A program made the translations under genes and the position numbers. A DNA stretch of 64,000 nt from Putridiphycobacter sp965230195 (GTDB lineage Bacteria > Bacteroidota > Bacteroidia > Flavobacteriales_D > Crocinitomicaceae), in assembly GCA_965230195.1 (NCBI GenBank), contig OZ245997.1:2108001-2172000 (forward strand). Reading direction: 5' to 3'. Shown piece by piece: positions 54,646 through 63,118 of the stretch (within the stretch, counting starts at the first letter, position 1; the number at the start of each line of letters is the position of its first letter). The notes beneath the pieces are model-generated. The model made no database searches. It saw nothing but the letters and a program-made list of their open reading frames with translations, and was not told the DNA's origin.

Positions 54646-55659
54646 TTAAAGGTTTTCAATTTTTTGCCAGTCGAAAGAAGCTTTCATTGACCGAAGTTTG
54701 GCTGAGAATGTTGAAAACGACGAGTTGCCCTGATAAAATAATGTTTTAGTTCTACTGAGTAATATCATATCTGATAATGCATCAGTTAATAATTGCTTTT
54801 CGTTAGAAAATTCTTTCTTATCGATATGAATTTGATGAATTCCCCGGTTCTGATCATTCGAAATTTCTTTTTTGATTGATCTGATATCAGAGAAATTATT
54901 ATGGAAAAGTGTTTCAACTTCACTGTTATCAGTTGCTAAAAAAACGGGTGATTCAGGGTGATGCTCTTTCAGGTAAGTGACCAGCCTGTTAACGTCTTTT
55001 GACGGTTTTAAATCTGTTGATCTCACATGAACACCAATGCACTGTTCAATCGAAAATTTATCTGACCAGTCTTTCATAATTGCTTCCAAGTTATCATTTA
55101 GCCTAAAATAGCGTTGAACGATTTCATGTTCTACAAAAGGAATAAAGTCTGCATAAACAACCACATCCTGTGCGTACTTCTTTGAAAGATTTGCGCCAAA
55201 TGGCATAGCTGGTCCGTTGAAAATATTTTTCAGATACACCGGAAAACTTGAATGGTTGGCATTTGTATACTTATTGTGAATCCAGCTGCCCCCAAAGCAA
55301 CTAAAAATTTTCCATTTTGGTAGCCTTGCATGAATTTTTATCGCCAGTGAATTATGTACACTGATAAAATTGTGGTAAATGTCTTGTTCCGGTTTGTCTT
55401 TAAATATTTTCGGTACAAAAGATAGTTTTTTATCCGATAAAGCATCAGCTATCTCGTTTTGTTGAGGTGCTGTGTAATCAACATTATCAAGATAGAAAAA
55501 GTCATGAAAAAAATTGTAATCCATTGGGAAATATAGTCCGTCATTCCAATCTACAATGAGTTTACGATTGGTTTGGTGAGCGTAATGAGCTGCATTGACT
55601 AAGGTAAATAGCCTGTTGCCCAATCCGGCACACCCTTTTAATAGGACAATTTTTTTCAT
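54646..55659 (-). CDS. NodZ-like fucosyltransferase
   Basis: A 337-residue glycosyltransferase related to the NodZ/GT23 fucosyltransferases. The start is KGCAGLGNRLF (about 8-18), the GDP-fucose loop characteristic of the superfamily, and HVRSTDLKPSK near 210 carries the HxRxxD motif. LATDNSEVETLF and the C-terminal GNSSFSTFSAKL segment are also family-like. NodZ adds alpha-1,6-fucose to Nod factors; in Bacteroidota such genes usually serve surface glycans. It converges on the hemerythrin-like gene with no terminator between them. No fucose-synthesis gene is seen in the window. Confidence 0.8.
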   Translation of the reverse strand: MKKIVLLKGCAGLGNRLFTLVNAAHYAHQTNRKLIVDWNDGLYFPMDYNFFHDFFYLDNVDYTAPQQNEIADALSDKKLSFVPKIFKDKPEQDIYHNFISVHNSLAIKIHARLPKWKIFSCFGGSWIHNKYTNANHSSFPVYLKNIFNGPAMPFGANLSKKYAQDVVVYADFIPFVEHEIVQRYFRLNDNLEAIMKDWSDKFSIEQCIGVHVRSTDLKPSKDVNRLVTYLKEHHPESPVFLATDNSEVETLFHNNFSDIRSIKKEISNDQNRGIHQIHIDKKEFSNEKQLLTDALSDMILLSRTKTLFYQGNSSFSTFSAKLRSMKASFDWQKIENL

Positions 55660-55777
55660 AATTTTTTATTTAGACGAAAGTACAGTTTTTTCATAAAAGC
55701 ATTACCAAAAAAATAAGGTTCCAGGGGGAGTTCTTTTCAATAGGTGAAATCCAGCTTGCTTCAGGGGCATTTAAATG

Positions 55778-56326
55778 TTAAAGTACTCCTTGTTCAGGGA
55801 AGCGCCCTTTATATTGTTTGTACAACTGTTTTATCTCGTGAATATCTTCATCTATATTTCCTGATGGGTGATAAACTTTAAATACGCCGCCTGTTTTGCT
55901 GGGATAGTCCATGAAGCCTAGCAAAATTGGAACTTTTGCAGATTCTGCAATATAGTAAAAGCCCTTTTTCCAGTTGGGATTATATGATCTTGTGCCTTCG
56001 GGTGTAAAAATAATAGTGAGTTCATCTCTATTATTAAACATTTCAGTAATAGTGCTTGTTAATTTGGTTTTTGCTTTCCTGTCAACAGGTATTCCTCCCA
56101 TCCATTTAAGGATCCATCCCAGAGGAGGAAAAAATAACTCTTTTTTTACAAGCATTTTGACCTTGATATTGTATACTCCCCAAAATGCCATGTTTCCAAT
56201 AAAAAAGTCCCAGTTCGAAGTATGTGGGGCCATTACTAAGATGCATTTTTTGATTTCAGGAGGTAAATCGGGGTGGATAGTCCACCCCATAATTTTAAGA
56301 ATTATTTTTGCAAAATACCGTTTCAT
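55778..56326 (-). CDS. lysophospholipid acyltransferase (PlsC-like)
   Basis: A 182-residue acyltransferase of the glycerophospholipid PlsC/LPLAT family. The catalytic HxxxxD is HTSNWD at 35-40, and the substrate motif FTPEGTRS lies near 107-114, with GGIPVDR between them. The protein is short for the family and begins right before the first helix, which is normal for the soluble-type members in Bacteroidota. It is 9 bases downstream of the cyclophilin gene. The precise acceptor lipid is unknown; lysophosphatidate or an aminolipid precursor are both possible. Confidence 0.9.
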   Translation of the reverse strand: MKRYFAKIILKIMGWTIHPDLPPEIKKCILVMAPHTSNWDFFIGNMAFWGVYNIKVKMLVKKELFFPPLGWILKWMGGIPVDRKAKTKLTSTITEMFNNRDELTIIFTPEGTRSYNPNWKKGFYYIAESAKVPILLGFMDYPSKTGGVFKVYHPSGNIDEDIHEIKQLYKQYKGRFPEQGVL

Positions 56327-56335
56327 TAGTGAAAC

Positions 56336-56767
56336 TTAATCCTGAATTTCAATCTTTTCAATGATGTCTCCTTCTCTAATGTCATCAATGGTATCTACAC
56401 CACTTGTTACTTTACCAAAACAAGTATGGTTTCCATCTAAATGTGCTGTATTGTCTCTGCTGTGGCAAATGAAAAACTGAGAACCTCCGGTGTCACGACC
56501 TGCATGCGCCATAGATAAAACGCCTCTGTCATGAAATTGCTTTTCGGCTGTAACCTCACAAGGAATAGTATATCCCGGACCGCCAACACCTGTTCCTTTA
56601 GGGCAACCACCCTGCACAACAAAATTTGGGATTACCCTGTGAAATGTTAAACCGTCATAAAAACCGTCTTTTGCTAATTTTGCGAAATTATTTACGGTTC
56701 CTGGAGTTTCTTGAGAATAAAGGTCAGCCTCCATTGTGCCTTTATTTGTGTGTATTATCGCTTTCAT
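56336..56767 (-). CDS. cyclophilin-type peptidyl-prolyl isomerase
   Basis: A 143-residue cyclophilin that catalyses cis-trans isomerisation of prolyl bonds. Conserved residues lie in FHRVIPNFVVQGG (the catalytic arginine), GVLSMAHAGRDTGGSQFFIC and LDGNHTCFGKV. There is no signal peptide, so it is cytoplasmic. Its length is that of a single minimal domain. It is the first gene of a short minus-strand pair with the acyltransferase and is divergent from the small membrane-protein genes. Confidence 0.95.
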   Translation of the reverse strand: MKAIIHTNKGTMEADLYSQETPGTVNNFAKLAKDGFYDGLTFHRVIPNFVVQGGCPKGTGVGGPGYTIPCEVTAEKQFHDRGVLSMAHAGRDTGGSQFFICHSRDNTAHLDGNHTCFGKVTSGVDTIDDIREGDIIEKIEIQD

Positions 56768-56862
56768 TTAAATTAAGTTTTTGCAAGATTAATGAAATTT
56801 CTTGTGTCAGGCCATTGATTTAATAATAATATTAGTATCATTGTCGATAAAATTACACAACA

Positions 56863-57216
56863 ATGGAAGGAAATGATGCTATAGATTCTTTTGAGTCTCA
56901 GATCGGAGCTCAGGAATCGCTCCCAAATGCAACAGCTGTTTTGGTATTAGGTATTTTATCAATTGTAACTTGTTTTGCATGGGGAATAATTGGGTTGGTT
57001 TTGGGAATAATTGCTTTGGTTTTATCAAAAAAAGACAAAGAACTTTACGACTCTAATCCAAAGATTTATGCTAATTCATATAAGAATTCCAAGGCTGGGA
57101 AAGTATGTGCGATTATTGGAGTGTCCCTGTCCGCGCTTTTCTTCTTGTATATTGTATTCGCCGTATTGTTTGTAGCATCAAATGCAGCAGGTCTTCAGGA
57201 GTTCAATAATTTCTAA
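56863..57216 (+). CDS. small membrane protein, DUF4190-like
   Basis: A 117-residue protein with a hydrophilic N-terminus (1-24) and two hydrophobic spans (about 25-55 and 82-105). The first carries VLGILSIVTCFAWGIIGLVL, with small residues and a cysteine as in the CCC-motif/DUF4190-like proteins of Bacteroidota. A lysine-rich loop, SKKDKELYDSNPKIY, joins the helices. Function is unknown. The DUF2752 gene follows 3 bases later, a pairing common in the phylum. Confidence 0.75.
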   Translation: MEGNDAIDSFESQIGAQESLPNATAVLVLGILSIVTCFAWGIIGLVLGIIALVLSKKDKELYDSNPKIYANSYKNSKAGKVCAIIGVSLSALFFLYIVFAVLFVASNAAGLQEFNNF

Positions 57217-57219
57217 AGA

Positions 57220-57480
57220 ATGTTTTCGTGCAGTTTTAAGTCGCATCTGGGGATAGAATGTCTTGGGTGTGGTTTTCAGCGTGCGTTGGTTTTATTGTTC
57301 GAAGGTGAGTTTCTTGAAAGTGTTAAGATGTTTCCTGCACTTATTCCTTTGTTATTTACCTTTGTGTTTACCTTTTTACATTTAAAATACAAGTTCAGAA
57401 ACGGTGCCCGATTAATAATTATACTCTTTTCCGTTTCTACATTTTTAATGGTGTCAAATTTTGTCTATAAATTGATTTAA
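57220..57480 (+). CDS. DUF2752 membrane protein
   Basis: An 86-residue membrane protein. The N-terminal IECLGCGFQRALVLLFEG matches the DUF2752 signature, with C14 and C17 as a CxxC pair, and two hydrophobic helices follow (about 40-58 and 65-83). The function of the family is unknown. It is linked by 3 bases to the preceding small membrane protein and ends 29 bases before bshC, which has its own promoter. Confidence 0.85.
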   Translation: MFSCSFKSHLGIECLGCGFQRALVLLFEGEFLESVKMFPALIPLLFTFVFTFLHLKYKFRNGARLIIILFSVSTFLMVSNFVYKLI

Positions 57481-57496
57481 ATTGGTCTTTCTGGTT

Positions 57497-57504
57497 TACT
57501 TTTG
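57497..57504 (+). promoter_or_regulatory. promoter of bshC
   Basis: TACTTTTG matches TAnnTTTG, with a TTG at 57472-57474 as a possible -33 element 22 bases upstream. The box ends 5 bases before the ATG, so the message is nearly leaderless. Confidence 0.55.
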
Positions 57505-57509
57505 TAACT

Positions 57510-59108
57510 ATGTTTAAGACAAAGTATACTTTTGAGGAATTTCAATTTTCAAGTCAGCTTATTCGTGACTTTAGTTCTGAATCAGAATCTGTAATGCCAT
57601 TTATTAGCCGTTTTTTCTCCAAAAAAAACTTGGTTGATCAGGCGAATCAAAAATCCTTTTCTCATGATAACAGAGTCGTTCTCAGAGAACAACTGATTCT
57701 ACAAAATAAGTCAATTGAACTTTCTGAAAAGACCAGGCAAAATATTGATTTAATTGAAAAGGACAATACCTTTACCATTACCACAGGTCATCAGTTAAAT
57801 CTTGCTACTGGCCCGTTATATACAATTTATAAGATTCTTGAGGTGATTAACCAGGTTGAAGAAATGAATACTTTCGATACTAAACATCATTTCGTTCCCG
57901 TTTTTTGGATGGCCACTGAAGATCATGATTTTGATGAAATAAACTATATTAACCTTTTTGGAAGTAAAATAAACTGGCAGCATCAGAGCGTTGAAAATAA
58001 AGTGGTTGGCAGGATTGAAACTGAGTCAATCGGTACGTTTATTGACGACATTTTAGAAAGGTTTGGCAATGAAGCACTACGTGAGAAAGTGACATCTTTT
58101 TTAGCTTCTTATTCTGAAAGTTCCACCCTTGCTGAAGCTAACAGGGCACTAATCAATTCTGTTTTTGGTGAATACGGGTTAGTGATAATTGATGGGGACG
58201 ACCCAATACTTAAAACACGCTTTAAGTCTGTAGCTTTAAGGGAAATTGAAGAGGGAGTGTCATATAATAATGTTATAAAGACAAACGCTTTATTAGAAGA
58301 AAAACAATACCATTCTCAAGTTTATGTTCGTCCGCTTAATTTGTTTTACATACATGAAAATGGGAGAAGGGAAAGGATTAAATCTGATGGTGATAAGTTC
58401 GAAATTGGAAATGACTCGTTTGAGAAGGAGGCGCTTACTCGAATGGTAGAATCTGCACCTGAACGCTTCTCTCCAAATGCACTGTTAAGACCTGTTTATC
58501 AGGAAGCAGTGTTGCCTAATCTTGCTTACATTGGTGGTGGAGGAGAAATTGCTTATTGGCTACAACTCAAGTCAACTTTCGAAGCATTTAATATTGATTT
58601 CCCACTTTTAAAAGTAAGGGATTCTGTTGTGTTGGTTACTGATAAAATGAATCAGCAGATGGAGGAATTCGGTTATTCTATTATTGATTTGAAACAAGAT
58701 ACTGATGCGCTGATCAAGAATTACATACTTGAAAATTCTGAAGAAAACATTACGCTTCAAAGTGAGAAAGAAGGTTTAAATGATTTAAAAAACAAGATCA
58801 TTAAAAAAGCAGTAGCAGTTGATAAAAATGCTGAGCGATTTGTTGAAGCTGAATTTCAAAGGATTTCTAACCAGTTTGAAAAAATGGAAAAGAAATTCGT
58901 TCAGATGGAGAAGAAAAACAAAGAAAAATCTATCAAACAGCTGGAGCGATTACAGAAGAGTATTTTTCCGTTAAATAGTTTCCAGGAAAGGTATGACAAC
59001 ATTCTAAGTTATGTTCAATACCAGGATATAGTTGCTTATCTTAAAAATGAGCTAAAACAAAGAATGACGGAATCATCCGCCATTCATATTATTGAGATTT
59101 CAAAATAA
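57510..59108 (+). CDS. bshC: bacillithiol biosynthesis cysteine-adding enzyme BshC
   Basis: A 532-residue enzyme proposed to add cysteine to glucosaminyl-malate as the last step of bacillithiol formation. The nucleotide-binding-like core shows TTGHQLNLATGPLYTIYKI near residues 90-110 and the conserved FWMATEDHDFDEINY near 130-146. A long coiled coil (about 440-500) is rich in Lys and Glu, as usual in BshC. Length and order match the family well. Other bacillithiol genes are not in the window. It converges on glyA with only 1 base between stop codons. Confidence 0.96.
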   Translation: MFKTKYTFEEFQFSSQLIRDFSSESESVMPFISRFFSKKNLVDQANQKSFSHDNRVVLREQLILQNKSIELSEKTRQNIDLIEKDNTFTITTGHQLNLATGPLYTIYKILEVINQVEEMNTFDTKHHFVPVFWMATEDHDFDEINYINLFGSKINWQHQSVENKVVGRIETESIGTFIDDILERFGNEALREKVTSFLASYSESSTLAEANRALINSVFGEYGLVIIDGDDPILKTRFKSVALREIEEGVSYNNVIKTNALLEEKQYHSQVYVRPLNLFYIHENGRRERIKSDGDKFEIGNDSFEKEALTRMVESAPERFSPNALLRPVYQEAVLPNLAYIGGGGEIAYWLQLKSTFEAFNIDFPLLKVRDSVVLVTDKMNQQMEEFGYSIIDLKQDTDALIKNYILENSEENITLQSEKEGLNDLKNKIIKKAVAVDKNAERFVEAEFQRISNQFEKMEKKFVQMEKKNKEKSIKQLERLQKSIFPLNSFQERYDNILSYVQYQDIVAYLKNELKQRMTESSAIHIIEISK

Positions 59109-59109
59109 A

Positions 59110-60381
59110 TTACATTTTAAAAATAGGGTATTCGGCCATTAACTGGTTTACGCCCTTTTTTATTTCCTGTAATTTAGAATCATTGTCTTTGTTCATTAGC
59201 GCCTGATCAATAAAGTCTACAATTTGCGGAATTTTGGCTTCATCAATACCACGTGTGGTAATTGCGGCTGAACCAATTCTGATACCTGATGTTACAAATG
59301 GTGATTTATCATCAAAAGGAACCATGTTTTTATTAACAGTAATGTCAGCTTTTACTAAGGCATTTTCAGCTTCTTTTCCGGTAATATTTTTCGACCTTAA
59401 ATCAATCAACATAGAGTGGTTATCAGTACCTTCCGAAATGATATTGTATCCTCGGTCAACCATGCCTTGCGCCAAAGCCTGTGCGTTTGAAACTACTCTT
59501 TTCTGATAAGCAACAAATTCGTCGCTAAGTGCCTCTTGAAAAGCAACTGCTTTTGCAGCAATAACATGCTCTAAAGGTCCGCCCTGTGAGCCAGGGAAAA
59601 CTGCTGAGTCCAGCAATGCACTCATTTTTCTGATTGTTCCTTTAGGTGTTTTTATGCCCCATGGATTATCAAAGTCATGCCTTAACATGATTACACCACC
59701 TCTTGGTCCACGAAGTGTTTTATGTGTAGTTGAAGTTACAATATGACAGTGGTCAAACGGATCATTTAATAATTTAGCAGCGATTAAACCTGCAGGGTGT
59801 GAAATATCAGCTAAAATAACAGCACCAATTTCGTCTGCCACTTCCCGAACTGCCTTATAATCCCAATCTCTTGAATAAGCTGACGCCCCTAAAATGATCA
59901 TTTTTGGCTTTTCTTTTCTGGCTATGTCTGCCAGTTTTTCATAATTGATTCTTCCTGATGATTCATCAACCCCGTAAAATACATTTTCGTACAATTTTCC
60001 TGAAAAATTAACAGGGGATCCATGAGTCAGGTGGCCACCATGAGAAAGGTCAAATCCTAAGATCTTATCACCTGGTTTTAAACAAGCCAGCATAACTGCT
60101 GCATTAGCCTGTGACCCTGAGTGTGGTTGTACATTTGCCCAGGTAATATTAAAAAGCTTTTTTAAACGCTCAATGGCAAGCTCTTCAATTTTATCTACCA
60201 CTTCGCAACCGCCATAATATCTTTTATTGGGGAGTCCTTCAGCATATTTATTAGTCAAAATTGAGCCCATGGCATCAAGTACGTTTTGGCTAACAAAGTT
60301 TTCAGATGCAATTAATTCAAGCCCTTCCAGTTGTCTGTTTTTTTCAGCTTCAATCAGGTCAAATATAGCGGTGTCTTTCAT
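59110..60381 (-). CDS. glyA: serine hydroxymethyltransferase
   Basis: A 423-residue PLP enzyme that interconverts serine and glycine while loading tetrahydrofolate with a one-carbon unit. Expected landmarks are ELIASENFVS near 20-30, NKYAEGLPNKRYYGGCE near 45-60, VQPHSGSQAN, DISHPAGLIA and the PLP lysine K221 in TSTTHKTLRGPRGG. Length is normal and the protein is complete. A minus-strand -7 element at 60486-60493 predicts a leader of about 100 bases. No known riboswitch fold was recognised in that leader. Confidence 0.97.
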   Translation of the reverse strand: MKDTAIFDLIEAEKNRQLEGLELIASENFVSQNVLDAMGSILTNKYAEGLPNKRYYGGCEVVDKIEELAIERLKKLFNITWANVQPHSGSQANAAVMLACLKPGDKILGFDLSHGGHLTHGSPVNFSGKLYENVFYGVDESSGRINYEKLADIARKEKPKMIILGASAYSRDWDYKAVREVADEIGAVILADISHPAGLIAAKLLNDPFDHCHIVTSTTHKTLRGPRGGVIMLRHDFDNPWGIKTPKGTIRKMSALLDSAVFPGSQGGPLEHVIAAKAVAFQEALSDEFVAYQKRVVSNAQALAQGMVDRGYNIISEGTDNHSMLIDLRSKNITGKEAENALVKADITVNKNMVPFDDKSPFVTSGIRIGSAAITTRGIDEAKIPQIVDFIDQALMNKDNDSKLQEIKKGVNQLMAEYPIFKM

Positions 60382-60485
60382 CTTTATATCTTTATTGGTT
60401 TTTATGATCAGATTTAATTTCCCGTGTTTGCTTTTAGTTATTTAACCAAAAACAACACAACTTTTTTAACTAAAAATAGTGAAAA

Positions 60486-60493
60486 CAAAGGTA
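60486..60493 (-). promoter_or_regulatory. putative -7 element for glyA
   Basis: The minus strand reads TACCTTTG, a TAnnTTTG match, giving a glyA 5' leader of roughly 100 bases. Confidence 0.45.
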
Positions 60494-60636
60494 TAAAATT
60501 GTTCATAATAGCAGAACTTATCAGCTTATTTTTCGTGTAATTTTAATCACAAGGCAACTGTTACGTTACATAGTTTCGAAACCTAATATTGATAAAAGAA
60601 TATGGTATCATATTAAACGAATGATTAAAAAAAGAA

Positions 60637-60644
60637 TATCTTTG
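60637..60644 (+). promoter_or_regulatory. putative -7 element for the tyrosine autokinase gene
   Basis: TATCTTTG matches TAnnTTTG, 20 bases before the ATG. An imperfect inverted repeat TAATATTGATA / TATCATATTA spans 60584-60615 just upstream and could be an operator. Confidence 0.5.
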
Positions 60645-60664
60645 TTAGCTTAAAATAGTGATTA

Positions 60665-63058
60665 ATGAATCAGTCTAAAAATGTTGACAGAACCCAAAAA
60701 CTGATAGAATCAAAAGATTTATTGTTTGTTTGGCGTCTGATCCTTAAGAATATTGGGTTTATTATTTTGGTTCCCGTTATTGCTTATTTTGTAGGGTATA
60801 TTTATACTTATAGATTGACAGATATCCATGGCTCTAAAGTTCAATTGCTTTTAAAATCTAACGAAACTTACGATTATCAGGATCAGATATATAAAGGATT
60901 AGGAGCGTATGGGGTTTATATGGATGCTCAGAATCAGATGAGGATTATTCAGTCCCGTGATCTGATAGGGGAAGTTATCGATAAGGTCAATATTTTTACT
61001 TCTTATTATGTAGTTGGAAGAATCCGAAAAAAAGAGGTTTTTGAAACATTGCCTTTCAGATCGGATGTAGAGGTAATTAATGGATCGGTTTATGAAAAAC
61101 CTATTAAGGTATTTATCCTTGATAAAGAAACGTATAGAATCGATTATGAGGTTAACGGAAAAATGATTTCAATCAAACATAAATTTGATGAAATATTGAT
61201 TAATGATGATTTTAAATTAGTCCTTTTAAAGAATTATGCCTTTACTGATAAAAATATTAAAAGTATCTCTGATTACGAGTACGAAATTGTTTTTCATTCA
61301 AGAGATTACCTGATTAATAAATACCGTTCAAGAATTGGAATCGAAAATGTGGAGTATACCAGTATTTTGGAAATTCAGTTATTGGATGAATTACAATATC
61401 GTGGCAAACGGTTTTTAGACACCCTGACTGCAGTTTATATTGATTATTCAAGACGAATTCAACTCGAAGTAAATCAAAATACCATATCAAATATCGAAAA
61501 ACAGATCGATACGATTGCTTCATTTATTGAGTCAAAGGAAGAGGAGTTGATGTCATTTAAAAGTAAGCATGACATTTTGAATTTGCCAAAAGAAGAAGAG
61601 GAATATTTTGAAAGAATTGTTGAAACTGGTAAGGAAAAACGTGAATTAAGCGAAAAGATAAATGACTTGAAAGTTTTTGAGTCCTATATTATTAATTTGA
61701 ATAATGAGCATTTTTTACCACCAACGTTTACCACATTAAACAATGATCTATACCTGACGCAAACCATAAAAAAGGTTTATGAGTTACAGTTGAAACTAAC
61801 CAGTAATTCTTCATCTCAACTGGAAGGCAATTTTTATATCGAGAAGTTGAAAAGTGAAATAAATAGTTTGAAAAGAGATGCTTTGATTTATATTAATAAT
61901 CTGGAAGAGTCTACTAAGGGGAAGCTAAAAATTGCTAATGATTACCTGGCAAAGAATAAAAGTAAGATCAAACAAATTCCCGAATCTACCCAGGGAGAAG
62001 CCAATATTAAAAGAGATTTAGAGGTAAATACCCGAATGTACCTGTATTTACTGGAAAAGAAAACAAATGCTTTGATTGCCCGTGCCGGAATTATCCCTCA
62101 GGTTCGATTGGTGGAAACGGCTTCTAATATGGGAGTTGTCCAACCGGATAAAAGAAAGATTGTAAACATGTTTTTACTGGGAGGAGTTTTATTAGCTTTC
62201 TTTATCGCAATCCTCAGAAAACTGTTCTTTGAGAAAATTGAAAATGTATCTGAGTTAGCCGAGTCAACATCTTTAAGCGTATTAGGTGGGTTACCATTTG
62301 TAAAAGAGAAGGAGTCTAAGTTGATTGTAAGAAACAAGCCTAAGGCTCAAATTACAGAGAGTTTCAGAACATTAAGGACTAATTTATCATATCTTGGAGA
62401 TTTTAGTAAAGAGAAAAAAGCGCAAAAAATTCTGATTTCTTCCTTTTTCCCGGGAGAAGGAAAAACTTTTACTTCTACCAATGTGGCCAGTATAATGGCA
62501 ATGAGTGATAAAAAGGTGGTTATTGTGGATTTTGATTTACACAAACCTAAGATTCACAAAACATTTGAAATAGAAAATTTAAAAGGTATTTCCAGTTACC
62601 TGATTGGTAAAAATGATTTGGAAGATATCATTAATAAAGATCTCTCTCCTAATCTGGATGTAATTACGGCCGGACCAATTCCGCCAAATCCATCAGAGCT
62701 GATTCTGAAATCCAGAATGTCAGATTTATTTGAAAAGCTGGAAAAAGAGTATGACTATATCATTATTGATACCCCTCCTTTTGGCTTACTGAATGATTCA
62801 ATTGAGTTGATAAAATACCTGGATGTATTTTTAATTATTCTAAATACCAAATACATTAAAATAAGAGGGCTGAGAACAATAGAAGCCATGTTCGAAAAGT
62901 ATGATGATATTTCGGTCGGTGTGGTCTTAAATGGAGTAAAAAGAACAAGATTCCAGTATTATTATTCAAAATATTCTTACAAATACAATTACAACTATGG
63001 TTATAATTATGGTTATGGCTACGGTGAATTGTACTCAGATTATGTAGAGAAAGAATAG
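60665..63058 (+). CDS. Wzc-type polysaccharide co-polymerase/tyrosine autokinase
   Basis: A 797-residue bacterial tyrosine kinase of the Wzc/CpsCD type, controlling chain length and export of capsule or exopolysaccharide. An N-terminal Wzz domain begins with a helix at about 28-50, followed by a periplasmic coiled-coil region and a second helix near 500-517. The cytoplasmic BY-kinase domain has Walker A PGEGKT around 596-601, the Walker A' VVIVDFDLHKP near 619 and Walker B IIIDTPPFG near 696. The tail is very tyrosine-rich: 14 tyrosines in the last 36 residues, the expected autophosphorylation cluster. It stands alone, 17 kb from the glycan locus. Confidence 0.95.
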   Translation: MNQSKNVDRTQKLIESKDLLFVWRLILKNIGFIILVPVIAYFVGYIYTYRLTDIHGSKVQLLLKSNETYDYQDQIYKGLGAYGVYMDAQNQMRIIQSRDLIGEVIDKVNIFTSYYVVGRIRKKEVFETLPFRSDVEVINGSVYEKPIKVFILDKETYRIDYEVNGKMISIKHKFDEILINDDFKLVLLKNYAFTDKNIKSISDYEYEIVFHSRDYLINKYRSRIGIENVEYTSILEIQLLDELQYRGKRFLDTLTAVYIDYSRRIQLEVNQNTISNIEKQIDTIASFIESKEEELMSFKSKHDILNLPKEEEEYFERIVETGKEKRELSEKINDLKVFESYIINLNNEHFLPPTFTTLNNDLYLTQTIKKVYELQLKLTSNSSSQLEGNFYIEKLKSEINSLKRDALIYINNLEESTKGKLKIANDYLAKNKSKIKQIPESTQGEANIKRDLEVNTRMYLYLLEKKTNALIARAGIIPQVRLVETASNMGVVQPDKRKIVNMFLLGGVLLAFFIAILRKLFFEKIENVSELAESTSLSVLGGLPFVKEKESKLIVRNKPKAQITESFRTLRTNLSYLGDFSKEKKAQKILISSFFPGEGKTFTSTNVASIMAMSDKKVVIVDFDLHKPKIHKTFEIENLKGISSYLIGKNDLEDIINKDLSPNLDVITAGPIPPNPSELILKSRMSDLFEKLEKEYDYIIIDTPPFGLLNDSIELIKYLDVFLIILNTKYIKIRGLRTIEAMFEKYDDISVGVVLNGVKRTRFQYYYSKYSYKYNYNYGYNYGYGYGELYSDYVEKE

Positions 63059-63085
63059 CGGTTTCATCAAACAAAAAAAAATGAT

Positions 63086-63093
63086 TATTTTTG
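63086..63093 (+). promoter_or_regulatory. putative -7 element for the ABC-F gene
   Basis: TATTTTTG matches TAnnTTTG, 25 bases before the ABC-F ATG. Confidence 0.5.
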
Positions 63094-63118
63094 CACTCTA
63101 AAAAATGCAAATTCAGTC

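Noticed and set aside
57220..57480. 57220-57480 as a broken fragment of a larger gene
   Set aside because: The 86-residue length, CLGCGFQRA motif and two helices match complete DUF2752 proteins.
60382..60480. Riboswitch in the glyA leader
   Set aside because: The leader of about 100 bases shows no glycine, folate or SAM riboswitch core that I can recognise.
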